Shown here: positions 32,236-43,736 of the stretch, one piece after another
Position numbering within the stretch: the first letter of the stretch is position 1
How the letters are laid out: each line of letters starts with the position of its first letter
Assembly (NCBI GenBank): GCA_000328365.1
Contig: KB298831.1
Coordinates: 145,114 to 209,113, forward strand
From: Capitella teleta
Taxonomy: Eukaryota; Annelida; Polychaeta; Capitellidae
Reading direction: 5' to 3'
DNA: 64,000 nt
Made by a program: the position numbers and the translations under genes
The notes under the pieces: model-generated
What the model saw: the letters and a program-made list of their open reading frames with translations, nothing else
The model's database searches: none
Told to the model about the DNA's origin: nothing

Positions 32236-35200
32236 CTGAAACTGAATAAAACCCAAGTTAAATCAAAGCTATACATGTTTACATGCATCATTCATATATG
32301 TATAAACGTATAATGACATATGTACATTTCACCATGGTCTATATATTGATATAACAAAGAGATGGGTGTAGTACATGTAATTATATCAGTCACATAAAGA
32401 ACCCGATATCGACCTGGCATAAAATGATGAAGGGAGGGCGTGAATGGGCGTCGCGTACCCTTGTTTCCGCCAGAGGGTTTCGCACTTCCTGACCACGGAG
32501 CTGTTGTTCTAGCATATTGCATGGTGCATGGAGTCACATTAGCATGAGCGTCAGGGTAATCTGGCCGTCAAAGCAAGGTCTCGGTGACAATTCCTTTGTA
32601 GCAGCAACCCCCTTCCAATCAATGCATCTTCACCTGTCTCTCGAAACAGAAGCTGAGAAGGCGGCTTCAGAGCCCTCTCCTCCGGTTTCGCCTACTTCAA
32701 AGCAACTGCTTGTTTTAATAGACTCGCTTCAAAGACGGCGGCGGCTTCTCTGATCTTCTAAGGGGAAAGAAGGAGAGCGGAGTCACTTCTCCCGAGCACA
32801 ATGGGCTGGCTTAATCAGGTGTGTCATTCATCATAGCGCAGACGAGCGAAGTGGACCCGCACCGACCACCGACGCCCTTCCCCCGCCGCAGCCGCCCTTT
32901 AAAAGGCACGAACACCTCCTTCGCCTTTTAAATCGCTCCTAGCCACTTTTCAACACGTCGTTCGCAACAACACGGAGTTTAGGGATACCTCTATTGTTAC
33001 CATGTTCGATGATAAGGTGAGGTGTGCTCTGTTATAGCAGTTATCTGCTTCATGGCACGGATCAAATCTGGATAATTATACTGTTTTCAACCAATATAAC
33101 ATACACTGTCTTGAATTTAAGTAATTATATTAATTTTGCTGATGAGACCTCACAATACCAACACTCAGACAAACCAACGCGTTGTGCAAGGTTCGTTCCG
33201 CATAATTATCCCAAGCTCTCTCAATTTCCAATTCACAATTTTATGCTGGAATGAGAGTTAACGAATTTGCAATAAGCAGGCTAATCAAAATGTTTATCTC
33301 CAGTCAGCCATGTCATAGGGAGGATGTTTAACATTCATATTTTCACAGGACAAAGTTCCACTCGTGGCCTCCGAGCAGCGAGTCAAGCAGGAGGCTGTCG
33401 ACACGGAGCCAACTCAGCCAATGCCTGCTCTGGGCAACCCGTCCTTCAAAGCTCCGATGTCGTCATCACAACATGGTTTGTGGAATCCTCTCCACAAATG
33501 GATCCCCTCCCTGCCCGTCCCTGGTCTCCCGTTAGCACCTCCGCTGACGACCGCCGCCTCTTCCCTGCTGATGCCGCCCTCGGCCTTTCCCTGGAGCCTC
33601 GTTTCTCCTTCCCACCTCAAGGGAACTTCGCCATCGAGCCCTCAGCCCGCGTCTGCCCCCAGCACAGTCACTGGATCAGCCCCACAGTCGACCAGATGTC
33701 CAACCGAAGACGCCCCGCCAACTCCAAATGAATCAGCTTACCAGGAACACGTGTTCCCAAAGATGATGCTCCAATCGTCGCAGGTGCATCTGCGAATTGC
33801 TGACGCTAGCAGGAAGAGTTCAAGTCCGGATTTGGATGACATCCAAGACAAGTTCATTCGCACTTCGGCTGGCATAGAGTTCAANNNNNNNNNNNNNNNN
33901 NNNNNNNNNNNNNNNNNNNNNNNNNNNNNNNNNNNNNNNNNNNNNNNNNNNNNNNNNNNNNNNNNNNNNNNNNNNNNNNNNNNNNNNNNNNNNNNNNNNN
34001 NNNNNNNNNNNNNNNNNNNNNNNNNNNNNNNNNNNNNNNNNNNNNNNNNNNNNNNNNNNNNNNNNNNNNNNNNNNATCGAACCCGATGTGATGACGTCAC
34101 CCAGCCGCAATTCTGAGGCCACCATAGCAAGTCGATTTCTCGTCAGGTGCCATCAGACCGCTGAACTACGAGGCCAGTCGCATGCTGAACGCCTGGTATC
34201 TCAAGCATCATGATCATCCGTACCCATCAAACGAGACGGCGCTGAGGCTGGCCAGGGCGGGGAAGGTGAGCAGTGGACAGGTCAAGAAGTGGTTCGCAAA
34301 CAGACGACGCAGGGACGGAAATATCAAATCATTGCGCACTGTGACCGCGAGGCGAAGAAACCCAGACGACATCGAAACTCAACATATCGACATTCCTCAA
34401 TGAACAATCGCAATTATTGTTTTATCCTGGTGTAGGTGATCATGGACTGTTACTTGTAGGCTGTGGCAATATCATTTTGTTCACTTGTCACTCGTATTAT
34501 TTATCTATTTTTAAATTTTACATGAATTTTTTTTTTGGTCAACGTTTCAAAGGAAGCGGAGTTAATTTTTGTTCGATAAAAGATAGCAATCGGACAGTTT
34601 TTCTTCCTCCTTTCACTCTCAATGAATCTATTTTCGTGCGGGTTCATTGTTGAATCATTAACACACCGATTGGCTCATTCAAGGAGTCAAAGCAATTCAG
34701 TTAAAGGTGTAATTACACTGCAACGTGATTTTTGGTTCTTTTGTGGAGGGAGATTGATCTAATTTTAACCTTATATGCGATTACAAAGTAAAGTAACAGT
34801 ATTTCTGTGAACCCTGTTTTCCTTGGAAGAGCAGAAGTGATTGGAATTTGTTTGTGTTAACTGAAAATTCATTTACACATGTGCATAAGTTAGAGCAATG
34901 ATGCTTCACATTCACGATGACCGTTCATGACGTCATGTGCAGTCCAAGTGATTATCCCGCATCTCGTCGACAAAAGTCACAGAACAGTAATTAAGATTTA
35001 TGCATATTATTTTCGTGTATGAGCCACTTTTATTACTTTAACAATTGATCAGTCGTCAATTTCGCAGTCGTTCTTTGAACTTCTTACAAATTTGCGTTCA
35101 GCGACGAATCCGATCAGAACAAAGTAAATGCACGAACGAGAGAATGCTGAAGGGAAATCCCCCACAATGCCAATTATGCTATTACGGTGGCCCATAACAG

Positions 35201-38200
35201 TCGTAATATGGCGAAAATGTGTCGAAGAACTCTCTGATAATCGATATTTATCCTGTTTTAGTATGATTTAATTACGTATTCTATGAAATAAAAGCTCTTG
35301 AAGTTTCGAAGCGACGACCATAATTGGTTTAATTGTGCGTTTGCAGGGTTTTTATGGTGATATGAATGTACATACGTCCAAGGGTCCCAACAGAGTAAAC
35401 CTCAGATTAGTCCACGTGCCAAGGAAAAGCCAAACATATGCAAGCCAGCGTCGAAAGCGCGTAACCACCCAAGAGGGTCCGGGGTCATTCAACTCGGGAA
35501 ATTTTTATATTAATATTGCTAAAACTTGCTAATTTACACTCTCAGAATGATTTAAATACAGTTACACAGTAATTGCATGTGAAACAAGATGTTGATTATC
35601 AGCGAATAATGAGGAGACGTCTGGCTTCATTGAACACGTACAAAGAAAGCTGAATCCGGTCCATGAGGTTGGTGCCATTTTAGCTGTTTACCATAGGCGA
35701 CTTTTGACAAACTTCATCCAGATTGCTGCCTCTCCATCTGCTGACATCTTCGAGGAAACGACGTTCCGTCTGGCTTTCAATTAGGGGAGATTCTTGATCG
35801 CAAATCGTGCGTATCGGAAATCAAGCAAACTGGGGGGTGCTATTTCGTTCAATTAAGTATCTTCATAAAAGAATAACAGTCTCCCTGTATGATATTATCT
35901 CGATTGAATCTGGCCCGCGCTCCAGTTGGGATAGAAAATACATTTTGAGGGGGAAAAAGTTTAATCTTTTTGGTTTTCATTTGTAGAGTTACCTGCGGGC
36001 CAGATTTAATAGAAAAGCATTGGATAGGGCGCGGGCCACTCTGAGAGGGCCTCGCGGGCGGACCTGGCCAGCGGACCGGTGTTTGGGGACCCCTGAAATA
36101 CGAGTATAGGGAATTATCGAATACACATAGTATATATTGTACTTTAAATTCAACATCTCTTTCTCTCTCTCTCTCTCTTATTTGCATGTACTGTTTGTTC
36201 ATTGTTGACCTGCATGCATGTTAATTCCGCATGCTTACTCATTTAATGATTCCTCTCTGGTTAAACGAAACCAGCCCATATATTGTTCCATCAGTCACCA
36301 CGCATCGGGGCATGATTTCTTTGACATGTATTATTTTCATGATCGAAAGATTCAACAGGAAATTCAAAAGAAAGTTAAGAAACGAAAACCAGGCAGATGG
36401 CACAAAGGACTAGCATAGCTGACGGATGTAAATCATCGCACGCAACAATGCACCATGCATCCGTTGCATACATTAACGACATTATGGTTGATCATTAACT
36501 TCCCAAGTATGGGTTCTCTTTGCACGTACCTGATAATATATAATACATAATATGTATAATACATGTACATATCCATGTTTTGTTATGTCTTTCTGTTTGC
36601 TACGCGCGTTCATTTTCGGGGCGTAAACGCATTCATAGAAAAGCAACATTAAACCATTACCTGAACGTCACAAGCAGGAGACGGTTACACTCAGATAGCT
36701 CCGAGTGATTCTGGGACGAAATAATTGCCCGAGGCACAGTCGATTGTGGTAACATGTACTAGTATTTGGCTTCAGAATCACGACATTAAAGGGGATGTCA
36801 TAGTGATTTCACCGGATTATACTACGAATAATACCTTCAAACTGGACTAACCGAAGCGGCGATCGGAATCATGACTTGAAGGAGCTATTTTCACTTTTTG
36901 AATACAACCTTGCATGATTCGTGATTTCTGATTTCTGATAGCACAAAATCTTTCTCAGACACAGATGAATGATCGATTTCGAGTATCAATGAGTAGTTAC
37001 ATACGATGTATTTCCTTCTAGAACGATGGGAATTGCCACAAAAATCTATAGCAATTCGCAAATATAGCAATCAAACCCCTGGCTGATTTTAGCATAAGTT
37101 TGAATATTTATGGTGTACTAACTATAAAAAGCCCCCACTCACCACTGTGTCTGGTAGACTGTCGATAACCTTTTCACCCTCTTCGCCAAATAAACTTGCA
37201 CCCTTGTTGATAGCCTCCAAAATATTGTCCACATCAATCTTGGAAGTTGCAGAGCCAATGTCAGGATGAGGAGTTTCTGATTTTGGGGCTGGCGTAGAGC
37301 CTGAGCCAGAGCCAGATGGAGGAGGAGTTTCTGATTTTGGGGCTGGTGTAGAGCCTGAGCCAGAGCCAGATGGAGGAGGAGTTTCTGATCTTGGGGCTGG
37401 CGTAGAGCCTGAGCCAGAGCCAGATGGAGGAGGAGTTTCGGATCTTGGGGCTGGCGTTGAGCCTGAGCCAGAGCCAGATGGGGGAGGAGTTTCGGATCTT
37501 GGGGCTGGCGTAGAGCCCGAGCCATAATCAGATGGAGGAGGAGTTTCGGATCTTGGGGCTGGCGTAGAGCCTGAGCCAGAATCAGATGGAGGAGGAGTTT
37601 CGGATCTTGATGGTGACGTTGAGCTGTTGCCAGGGACAGGAGTTTCGGCGTTTGTTGTTGCAAAATGCTGACGGAGAGATTCAGGGAGTTTTGCAATGTC
37701 GTCTGGGTCAAAGGCTTCCTTCTGATCTGGAGACAACTTAATGAAGAATGATTCTGAAACACTCTGCAACATGGTGGGTGGAATATTGCGCACAAATCCA
37801 GTGCCTAAACTCTCAATTTGATCTTGGTTGAGTGTGTCGAGGAAACCAACCCTTACAACACCTGTAGAGAGACTTTAAATTTGCATACATGAATATTCAT
37901 GAACTCACTCATAAAATGACCCAGTGTGGTCAGCGTAGAGGCAGGAATGCCACTAGCGTTTCTGGTATCAATCAACCTATCAGCCATTGTGAGTAGCTGC
38001 TCAGGACTGAAGCAATTCTTGCTGCTCAAAATGCGCATGGCTTTCCTGTCCAAATCATAGAAATATTAAAAGTACACTTTACAAAATGTTTGTCATACTG
38101 CAACGTATCGAGGCTGAGCCTTTCAATATCGTCAATTGACATCCCACAAGCTATGTGGCCGAGATTCAGAAGATACGAGGGTTCGATTTGAGTGGCATCC

Positions 38201-41200
38201 TTGACCCCCTTTGCTGTGTTGACCAACGACAAAACGGCCGAATACTGAAAGACAAAATAATGATGGTCATGGTCCTGGAAATACCTATTCTGACCCTGGA
38301 TCGAATCTCGTCATCTGGTTGGGAAATCCAGTGTCTCCCAATGGAGTTCACAACTTCTTCCTCAGATACCTTTTCTGTAGCTATATCTCCTATGATGCTA
38401 GCACTAAAGCCGATAAGAACGACTCCCAGTTTCTCTAACTCTTGCTTTGACCAAGCATTTGGGGTCGAGATAGCCTGCGTGCGAACATCAAATCATAAAC
38501 ACTGATACATCATATCAAGGAGAACCTGTTGCACTGTTTCTGACAAGTAGTTTAACTTCGTTCGATCATAGCCATCAGTGTTCAAAGCTTCTAAACATGT
38601 TGCATATCCTTGCAAAGCATCGCTGGAAATGAGACGGAGTTGTTCTGCAGTCAATGTTGAAGGATTGGTTTTCAGATCAACACAATCGAGGCCAGTAGAG
38701 GAGTCTGTCGAATGCATTAACATTACAAGAACGTCATACTTGTCAGAATGCTCTTGCCTGTCAACGCTCTCTTTTCTCTAGGAGGGGTTGGTGGAGAACG
38801 CAACTCAGGTAGGACGTTCTTCTTCCATTCTTCAATGTACGTTTTCAGCTCCACTCCGCAGTTGCGCTTTTCTAGTTTGTTCACTGAGGCCAGGATATTG
38901 CTGAGACTTCCCATGAATATGCTCTGCAATATTGGTTGACTGTAATATTACGATATGTGGCCGTCTTTCTTTATGTCATACATTGGCTTTGAAAGCCATT
39001 CTCTGTTCAGAGTCGAGATGCATCAAGAGACTGCCGACCAATTCGAGATCATCCCTTAGCAAATTGCTGGCGTTGATGATGTTGTCAATTCTGTAAGACC
39101 CGAATCAAGTCACAATGCACTGAGCTGATTATAAACTAACCCTCCTCTGTTATCGATCCACGCGCGTAGAATTCCTCTCCTAACCTTGATACTGCAGACA
39201 TTTTGCAGAATATCAAGCGCCTCAACAACATCGTGAGGACGCTCGTTCTCCAGGTATTCGAGTTGTTCGGGGGACATGGCTGAGGTGAGATTTGCAATTT
39301 GCGAGAGAGCAAAGTGATTCTAAGAAAAAATATAATCACGTGACATCATTTTCAGTTATTAAGAAGAATCAACCCACTTCTCTGAGACAGAAATCTAAAA
39401 TGATTCCACTTTCATTTTTGAACGTGAATACAGGATTTCCTTTGTTCATTGCTGAACAATACTCTGCTTTGGCTTCTGGTGATATCAATTTATCTTTCAC
39501 AGCACCCAATCTACAAAGACAAAGATGGTAAACATTCCGATTATATTGACCCCACCTTCCATTACCCCATGACTTTCAAGGCCGTTGACATGTCTTTGAT
39601 GACGTCAGAATCTAACTCAGAAAGACGTTCGAGCAAGTTTGAAGCTTTTTCAGCAAGTACTTGACGCTACAAACAAAATTACTCAGTTTTATACATTCCG
39701 AAATAGCCTCATTAAGCAGCGTTTGCTTACCTGTTTGTAGCTCAATTTGTTTTCAGTCTCGTTGAACCTATTGATGTATTTAGAATAATCTTTAATTGTC
39801 ATATATTGGATTTTTTGTTGAATTTTGTCTGAAGTCAAGTGAACTTCCAGTGATGGAGGAAGCGCTGACGATGCCGTTGTGCACTTCTCTGCCAACAACT
39901 CAGTCTGAAAAAAAAAAGAAGCAAGCATTGTTCTCTGGTGAGACCATAAAGAGTACAATGGCCTACAACTCCAGGGCAGTGGATGTGCGCTGTGGTGTCA
40001 TTTCCAGGTACGTAAATGGGACATATGACGTCATTGGCCAGCGCATCCAATTCTTGGTTTCCAAACGAGCAAACGAGTTGTCCAGTGGCTAGTAGGTTAT
40101 CGAATTCTGTTCTAGTGAGGCCACTGAGAGGACGGAACTGAACATTCGCATGTGTGGTGAAACCGTAGATGTAGTGATCAAGAAAATACCTGGTCAGCTG
40201 TGAATAACTCCACGGCAGAGAGGCGCATGAATTTATTCTTGTCCACACCGTTGTAGTATTCCATTTGACGCATTTCTTGACCGATCGCAAGCAGCAGTTG
40301 CTTCCGAAGTGCAAGTGCATTCTGAAGAAACGAAACAAGAATGTAGCCATCAGCGATTGTGAGATCGGATTCATACGGATTTATCTGAGGCAGCGACGGT
40401 CACCAGGCCTTTGATCTCTTTCACCGACGCGGTACCAAGGAGGTATCTACCGCCGGATAAAATTTCCTCAAGATTTGATGCAATGCCAATCTGTTGAATT
40501 GATAGAAGAGTTTGATTCAAGTAATATAAAAATCGGTTAAGAAAGCAAATACGAACGCGAGACTCCTGTATTCTCCAGTTGATGAATTTTCTCTGCAATG
40601 AAATCCCAAAAGCTCTATCAAGTGCTATTGTCAGTATTGAATGCGTACCATGCGATGTCCCAAACAGCTGTTTCGCAGGGCATACAGGTTGGCGAGGGAG
40701 ATTTGAGTTGCACGCTCTAGGAGATCCTTCACTCCAGCGATTCTTCCCTTACCAGATTCGATGGGGAATTGTTTGCAATAAGACATGAGCAGATCCCAAA
40801 AGCCAGACATCGCACTGGATATCGTATTTGGATCCATTGCTTCCTGCACCAACACACTCATGATTCGAATTCCAAATTGTGAAGGCTGTTAATCAGAATG
40901 CAAAGTGAGTTGATATAAAAGTGCTGGCCATGACTAGTTGGACCTCTTTTGGCAGCAACTGGTATGGACATTTCGAAAGCTCTCCGCTCATGGCGACCAT
41001 CCGAATCTCTTCATCAGAGATTCCATTTGTTTGGGCATTGATGCAAGGGTCGTCCAGAAGTATGCAAAGGAACCTATAGGAATAGTAAACATTTTACCCT
41101 CTGAACATTGTGTGGGTCAAGTCAACAATAGCTAATAATTGAGGGCATAGATATGGAGATTAGCTTGTATTATCTACAAGATGGGACATTGGCTCCACAT

Positions 41201-41808
41201 TGTGAAATATTGGTCATAACGTGTGGCCTAAGTGAGCGACTTGCAGTTTCGCACGAATTATAAAATACACGTCTACCCGACATGAAATTCATACAATAAT
41301 GATTGTAAGTAAAAAATTCAGAAAATATAAATCCGAGCCCAAATTTGCAAAATGATTACTAATTTGTGCAAAATTTGAGCGTTTTTGGTTCGCCGAATCC
41401 GGAATCTGCGATAATCGAGTGAGCAGATAGCAGTGTTGCCATGGCAACGGGCGACCGCATTTCACGAGCGATGTCGAATTTGTGTGTACATATATACAAA
41501 CTAATCTCCATATCGATAGTTGAGGATTGATTGTGGCGCAAAGATTCTCGAAACGAGCCCATCACCTACCTGCTTTTGAGGGTTTGAACACTCTGACAAG
41601 CAGCCAGCATGACATCTCTCCCGACACATTCTGCAATTATGCGATGCCGGGTGTTGTCCACGGTCACGTTATTCCATACGAGATCATTGGTCTGGAAAAA
41701 TACAACGGATTTAAAGGAATATGGTGAATTGCCCTCTGACCTTTTCGTTGTACTGCACTGCACATCCAGGTGAGGTTGCTTGAGCTACTCCCACCAGGAG
41801 AAGGACAC
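26934..41808 (-). CDS. Mesothelin/otoancorin/stereocilin-like GPI-anchored protein (about 30 exons)
   Basis: A long helical-repeat protein. Recurrent motifs such as FSPEQLLTMADRL, LTAEQLRLIS, MSPEQLEYLEN, LTQEQYAALAGRAKK and FSPQQIAAITTEQLGSLS are characteristic of the mesothelin/stereocilin superhelix. The segment CFGDDVTKW, then GGVIGGLSKAEIMTLS, resembles the conserved C-terminal region of the family. The N-terminal exon (41741-41808) has a hydrophobic leader, VLLLVGVAQATSPGC; its initiating ATG exon is not resolved. The C-terminus is a GPI-type hydrophobic tail. Joined exons agree in phase. A multibasic site (28332-28346) may separate an N-terminal secreted part from the anchored part, as in mesothelin. 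A 4.9 kb intron contains a TALE gene on the other strand. The family acts at apical or matrix surfaces; the ligand here is unknown. Confidence 0.8.
28332..28346 (-). other. Furin-type multibasic site KRKRR in the mesothelin-like protein
   Basis: The codons give SSKRKRRSTSG. R-x-(K/R)-R followed by Ser matches a proprotein-convertase site. It lies about 340 residues before the GPI tail, roughly the length of the mature membrane form of vertebrate mesothelin, whose precursor is also cut at a multibasic site. Confidence 0.65.
30470..32110 (-). other. 1.6 kb intron of the mesothelin-like gene
   Basis: AT-rich, with a T-run (30800-30822) and a C-run (31520-31528). I see no exon, mobile element with clear ends, or RNA gene. 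The flanking exons join in phase (GT|GTACGT donor, phase 2, then TGCAG acceptor). Confidence 0.5.
32898..32907 (+). promoter_or_regulatory. TATA-like box of the TALE homeobox gene
   Basis: TTTAAAAGGC lies about 95 nt before the ATG at 33002, just after a GC-rich CCGCC stretch; a second TTTTAAAT lies 25 nt downstream. It is similar to the TTAAAAGC found before two other genes in the window. Inferred. Confidence 0.35.
33002..34403 (+). CDS. Divergent TALE-class homeobox gene (nested, interrupted by assembly gap)
   Basis: A transcription factor. Exon 1 (33002-33016) codes MFDDK with donor AAG|GTGAGG. Exon 2 begins at 33349 after TTTCACAG and continues in phase 0 as DKVPLVASEQRVKQEAVDTE; it is rich in Ser/Pro and runs into a 190 bp run of N (33886-34075). 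The last exon begins about 34152 (TCGTCAG acceptor) and encodes the homeodomain: LNAWYLKHHDHPYPSNETAL and then KVSSGQVKKWFANRRRRDGN. The extra loop residues (HDHPYPS) mark the TALE class. W48, F49 and N51 are kept, position 50 is Ala as in Irx/Mkx, and helix 3 is unusually Arg-rich. Helix 1 is partly upstream of the exon. No companion MEIS or PBC domain is visible. The family within TALE is unresolved. Confidence 0.82.
33886..34075. other. Assembly gap (run of N)
   Basis: 190 unknown bases lie within the TALE gene. They hide the end of exon 2, possibly a small exon, and the intron start, so the central part of the protein cannot be read. Confidence 0.99.
35287..35292 (+). promoter_or_regulatory. 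Candidate poly(A) signal of the TALE gene
   Basis: The first clear AATAAA on the plus strand after the stop at 34403, about 880 nt downstream. This would give a long AT-rich 3' UTR. No transcript evidence is available. Confidence 0.35.
35927..36095 (-). mobile_element. hAT (Charlie/SPIN-like) transposon end fragment
   Basis: Read on the minus strand it starts CAGGGGTCCCCAAACACCGG and continues with GGTCCGC, GGCCCGCG and ATCTGGCCCGCAGGTAACTC motifs. CAGGGGTCCCCAAAC followed by repeated GGCCCG is the known terminal signature of Charlie-like hAT elements. Another GGCCCGCGC-type repeat lies near 35911-35927. No facing end with CAGGGG is visible, so only one end or a strongly truncated copy remains. 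Confidence 0.7.
36160..36179. repeat. TC microsatellite
   Basis: A short CT-rich dinucleotide run with one or two interruptions, in the large intron of the mesothelin-like gene. Confidence 0.8.
37143..41808 (-). CDS. Mesothelin-like gene: N-terminal half
   Basis: About 15 exons from the leader exon (41741-41808) to the repeat-bearing exon ending at 37143. Visible segments include LVWNNVTVDNTRHRIIAECV, NAQTNGISDEEIRMVAMSGE, LVQEAMDPNTISSAMSGFWD, LRKQLLLAIGQEMRQMEYYN, SPEQLEYLENERPHDVVEAL, TAEQLRLISSDALQGYATCL and SPEQLLTMADRLIDTRNASG. A REKR basic motif lies at 38768-38779. The exon 37143 to about 37865 holds a Pro/Ser/Gly tandem repeat. Some exon borders at 40.2-41.1 kb are uncertain. Confidence 0.75.
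37271..37648 (-). repeat. Coding minisatellite, seven 54 bp units (18-residue SETPPPSGSGSGSTPAPK)
   Basis: Units begin at 37271, 37325, 37379, 37433, 37487, 37541 and 37595. Each gives 18 residues rich in Ser, Gly, Pro and Thr; the K/R at the end and the SG/SD positions vary. It is a disordered linker, a likely target for O-glycosylation, within an otherwise helical protein. The near-identity of units suggests recent expansion or homogenisation. Confidence 0.92.
41138..41525. mobile_element. Possible MITE within an intron of the mesothelin-like gene
   Basis: GATATGGAGATTAG followed by (C/T)TTGTAT occurs near both ends as facing copies of about 20 bp (around 41150-41170 and 41495-41513). The intron is about 500 bp while its neighbours are about 50-100 bp, as expected if about 390 bp was inserted. 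No coding capacity or certain target duplication is seen. Confidence 0.45.
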
Positions 41809-43630
41809 CTATAAATCAGACATGGAACTTATACTTTTGGTCATGCAAATCTGCCTAAAAGGATGAGGATAGCGGCAGAGTGGTTTTAGAGTTAGACCTG
41901 AAGCCAAGCCACGAAGGTGAGGGCATCGATTCCTCGGCCACCTCGTCGCATACAATTGTAGTCATCGATCATTATTCCTCACTGACACAGTTCAAGAAAG
42001 AGAAGTTCGCTGAAAGTGCATTTTGGGCTGATAATTGATTATTTCATGGAAAATCCAGGAGCGACAAACAATGAATCGCGAAGCAAACAATTGTGAATTT
42101 ATGTCATCGATTGTATCAGCCAAACGGAACTGACAAGCGCGCTTCTCATTCAGCAACAGGAGTCAGAAATCGACTTTGCATTTCTCCGAGAAATGAAATA
42201 ATTATATATATAGACATTGTGGCGATGGCAACGGGCCATAAGGTTCAATTCTGGGTCAAATTTCAGCGAAGAAAAAGAGAAAGGAAGAAGCAACAATGGG
42301 GCAGGCATCGCTCAAATTGATTTACAGGGGACGAGTTGCTATGGAAATTATGCGCATGCGTATAATAACTATAATAACCAGGAAGCCCACCAGAGTCAAG
42401 CACGCTATCGCATTTTGTATGCAAGATGGTATCTGTGTTGTGTTTTTAATTCTATATTTGAGGGCTTTTAGTTAATATCGAAAATACTTCAATTGGACCG
42501 CCTCATGCAATAATTATTAGGTCGAATACCATTGGAGATTATTTCCTCAAAAGTTTTCTATACAGCTGAACATTTTTCGATACCATTAGTCACGTAAGTA
42601 CCATTTCAACCTACGCTGGTGGTGGTAAAAACTTATAAACATTATATTATATTACATGTACATTCGTTTGTGGCCCATCTATTCCTTTGCACTAGTATCT
42701 TGCAAGCTATCGGCAGGTAGTGTAAATGTACTCTTTGGCTTCCCTTAGAACACTTTAAAATATTCTCGCTTATATCGGCTCATGCTTTCTTATAATAATT
42801 TACGTAAACCTAATTGGCCAATATCCACAGGCAAAATAAAAATTATGTAAATCTGATGATCTGAAATGGTATTTCATTGAAGTTCAAGAGCGAGTGCTTG
42901 AAGGCGGCTCTTAGTCAAAGCATTCTTTCCTTGTAGGTGAGTAGCGGCCGTTGATTTTCTATCTGTCGTTGTAACTGAATCGTGTCAGGGGAATCGAATG
43001 GATCAAATAGAAATTTTGAATACTTTCAGCTGAGTTTGACTTAATAATTAAACAATATCCTGGTAAAATATGTCACAAACTTATATACTACTATCATTGA
43101 CTTACCCGCAAGAGGGAGCGCCGTGCAGGAGGACATGGTGTCTGCTGTACGATGATTTCCCAACAAAGCCTGTCCCAACTTGTGAATCGACGTTCCCCTC
43201 AGAGAGGAAGGGAAAAAAGATTTTATAATCGATATTTCATGGCGCTCCCCTGTCGCGAATCGATGAGAAAACGAAAGTGCTTGGGCCGTTGCTTGGTAAC
43301 ACGAATTGTATAGCAAGCGAATTCCAATGGTGTGCATGTACTTTTTGTGAATTATTAAATTGACTATCTTACTATTGCAAATAAAATATTGCCATTATCT
43401 CAACACAGCAGCGTGACAGTGTAAACTGTAAACGGTCTGTAACTCCTGAAGGTCTGTAGATCGATTCATTACACGCAAATGTGTAGCAATTTACCCTGAT
43501 TTTGCAGTCAGCGGCTGCGAGTGGCCGCTCATAAAACCAACTATTTGATTGATTTCGTGCCTATAATTTAGTAACTGGTGGATTTGATTCGATTCAAACT
43601 ACCCTCCCTGATCTGTTCCGTCCCACCCCG
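41809..43630. other. Upstream region of the mesothelin-like gene
   Basis: It should contain the first exon and promoter of the minus-strand gene. Candidate ATGs at about 41.93-41.98 kb lie near weak donors and I could not choose among them. No other gene is recognised. Confidence 0.45.
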
Positions 43631-43634
43631 CTTC

Positions 43635-43640
43635 TTTATT
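43635..43640 (-). promoter_or_regulatory. Poly(A) signal downstream of the small peptide frame
   Basis: AATAAA on the minus strand (in TTCAATAAAGAAG), about 100 nt past the first-frame stop and 60 nt past the alternative one. Confidence 0.4.
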
Positions 43641-43736
43641 GAACAACAAATGAAACGCAACACAACAAAAATAACCATGTGACGGATAGACGGATTCAAA
43701 ATCTCCAGTTGAAAATCGTGTGGTTGTAGGGAGGAA

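Larger units (their letters stand above)
32236..37142 (-). other. 4.9 kb intron of the mesothelin-like gene hosting the TALE gene
   Basis: The donor at 37143/37142 (GTG|GTGAGTGG, phase 0) and the acceptor at 32236/32235 (TTTCAG|AAT, phase 0) agree in phase and join helical-repeat sequence on both sides (SLPDTV + NADTLRNLL). The interval holds the oppositely transcribed TALE gene, an hAT fragment and microsatellites. I see no further host exon in 34.4-37.1 kb. Confidence 0.65.

Noticed and set aside
43041-43337. Minus-strand open frame of 98 codons
   Set aside because: Composition and wording suggest no domain or signal peptide; no splice or promoter support was found.
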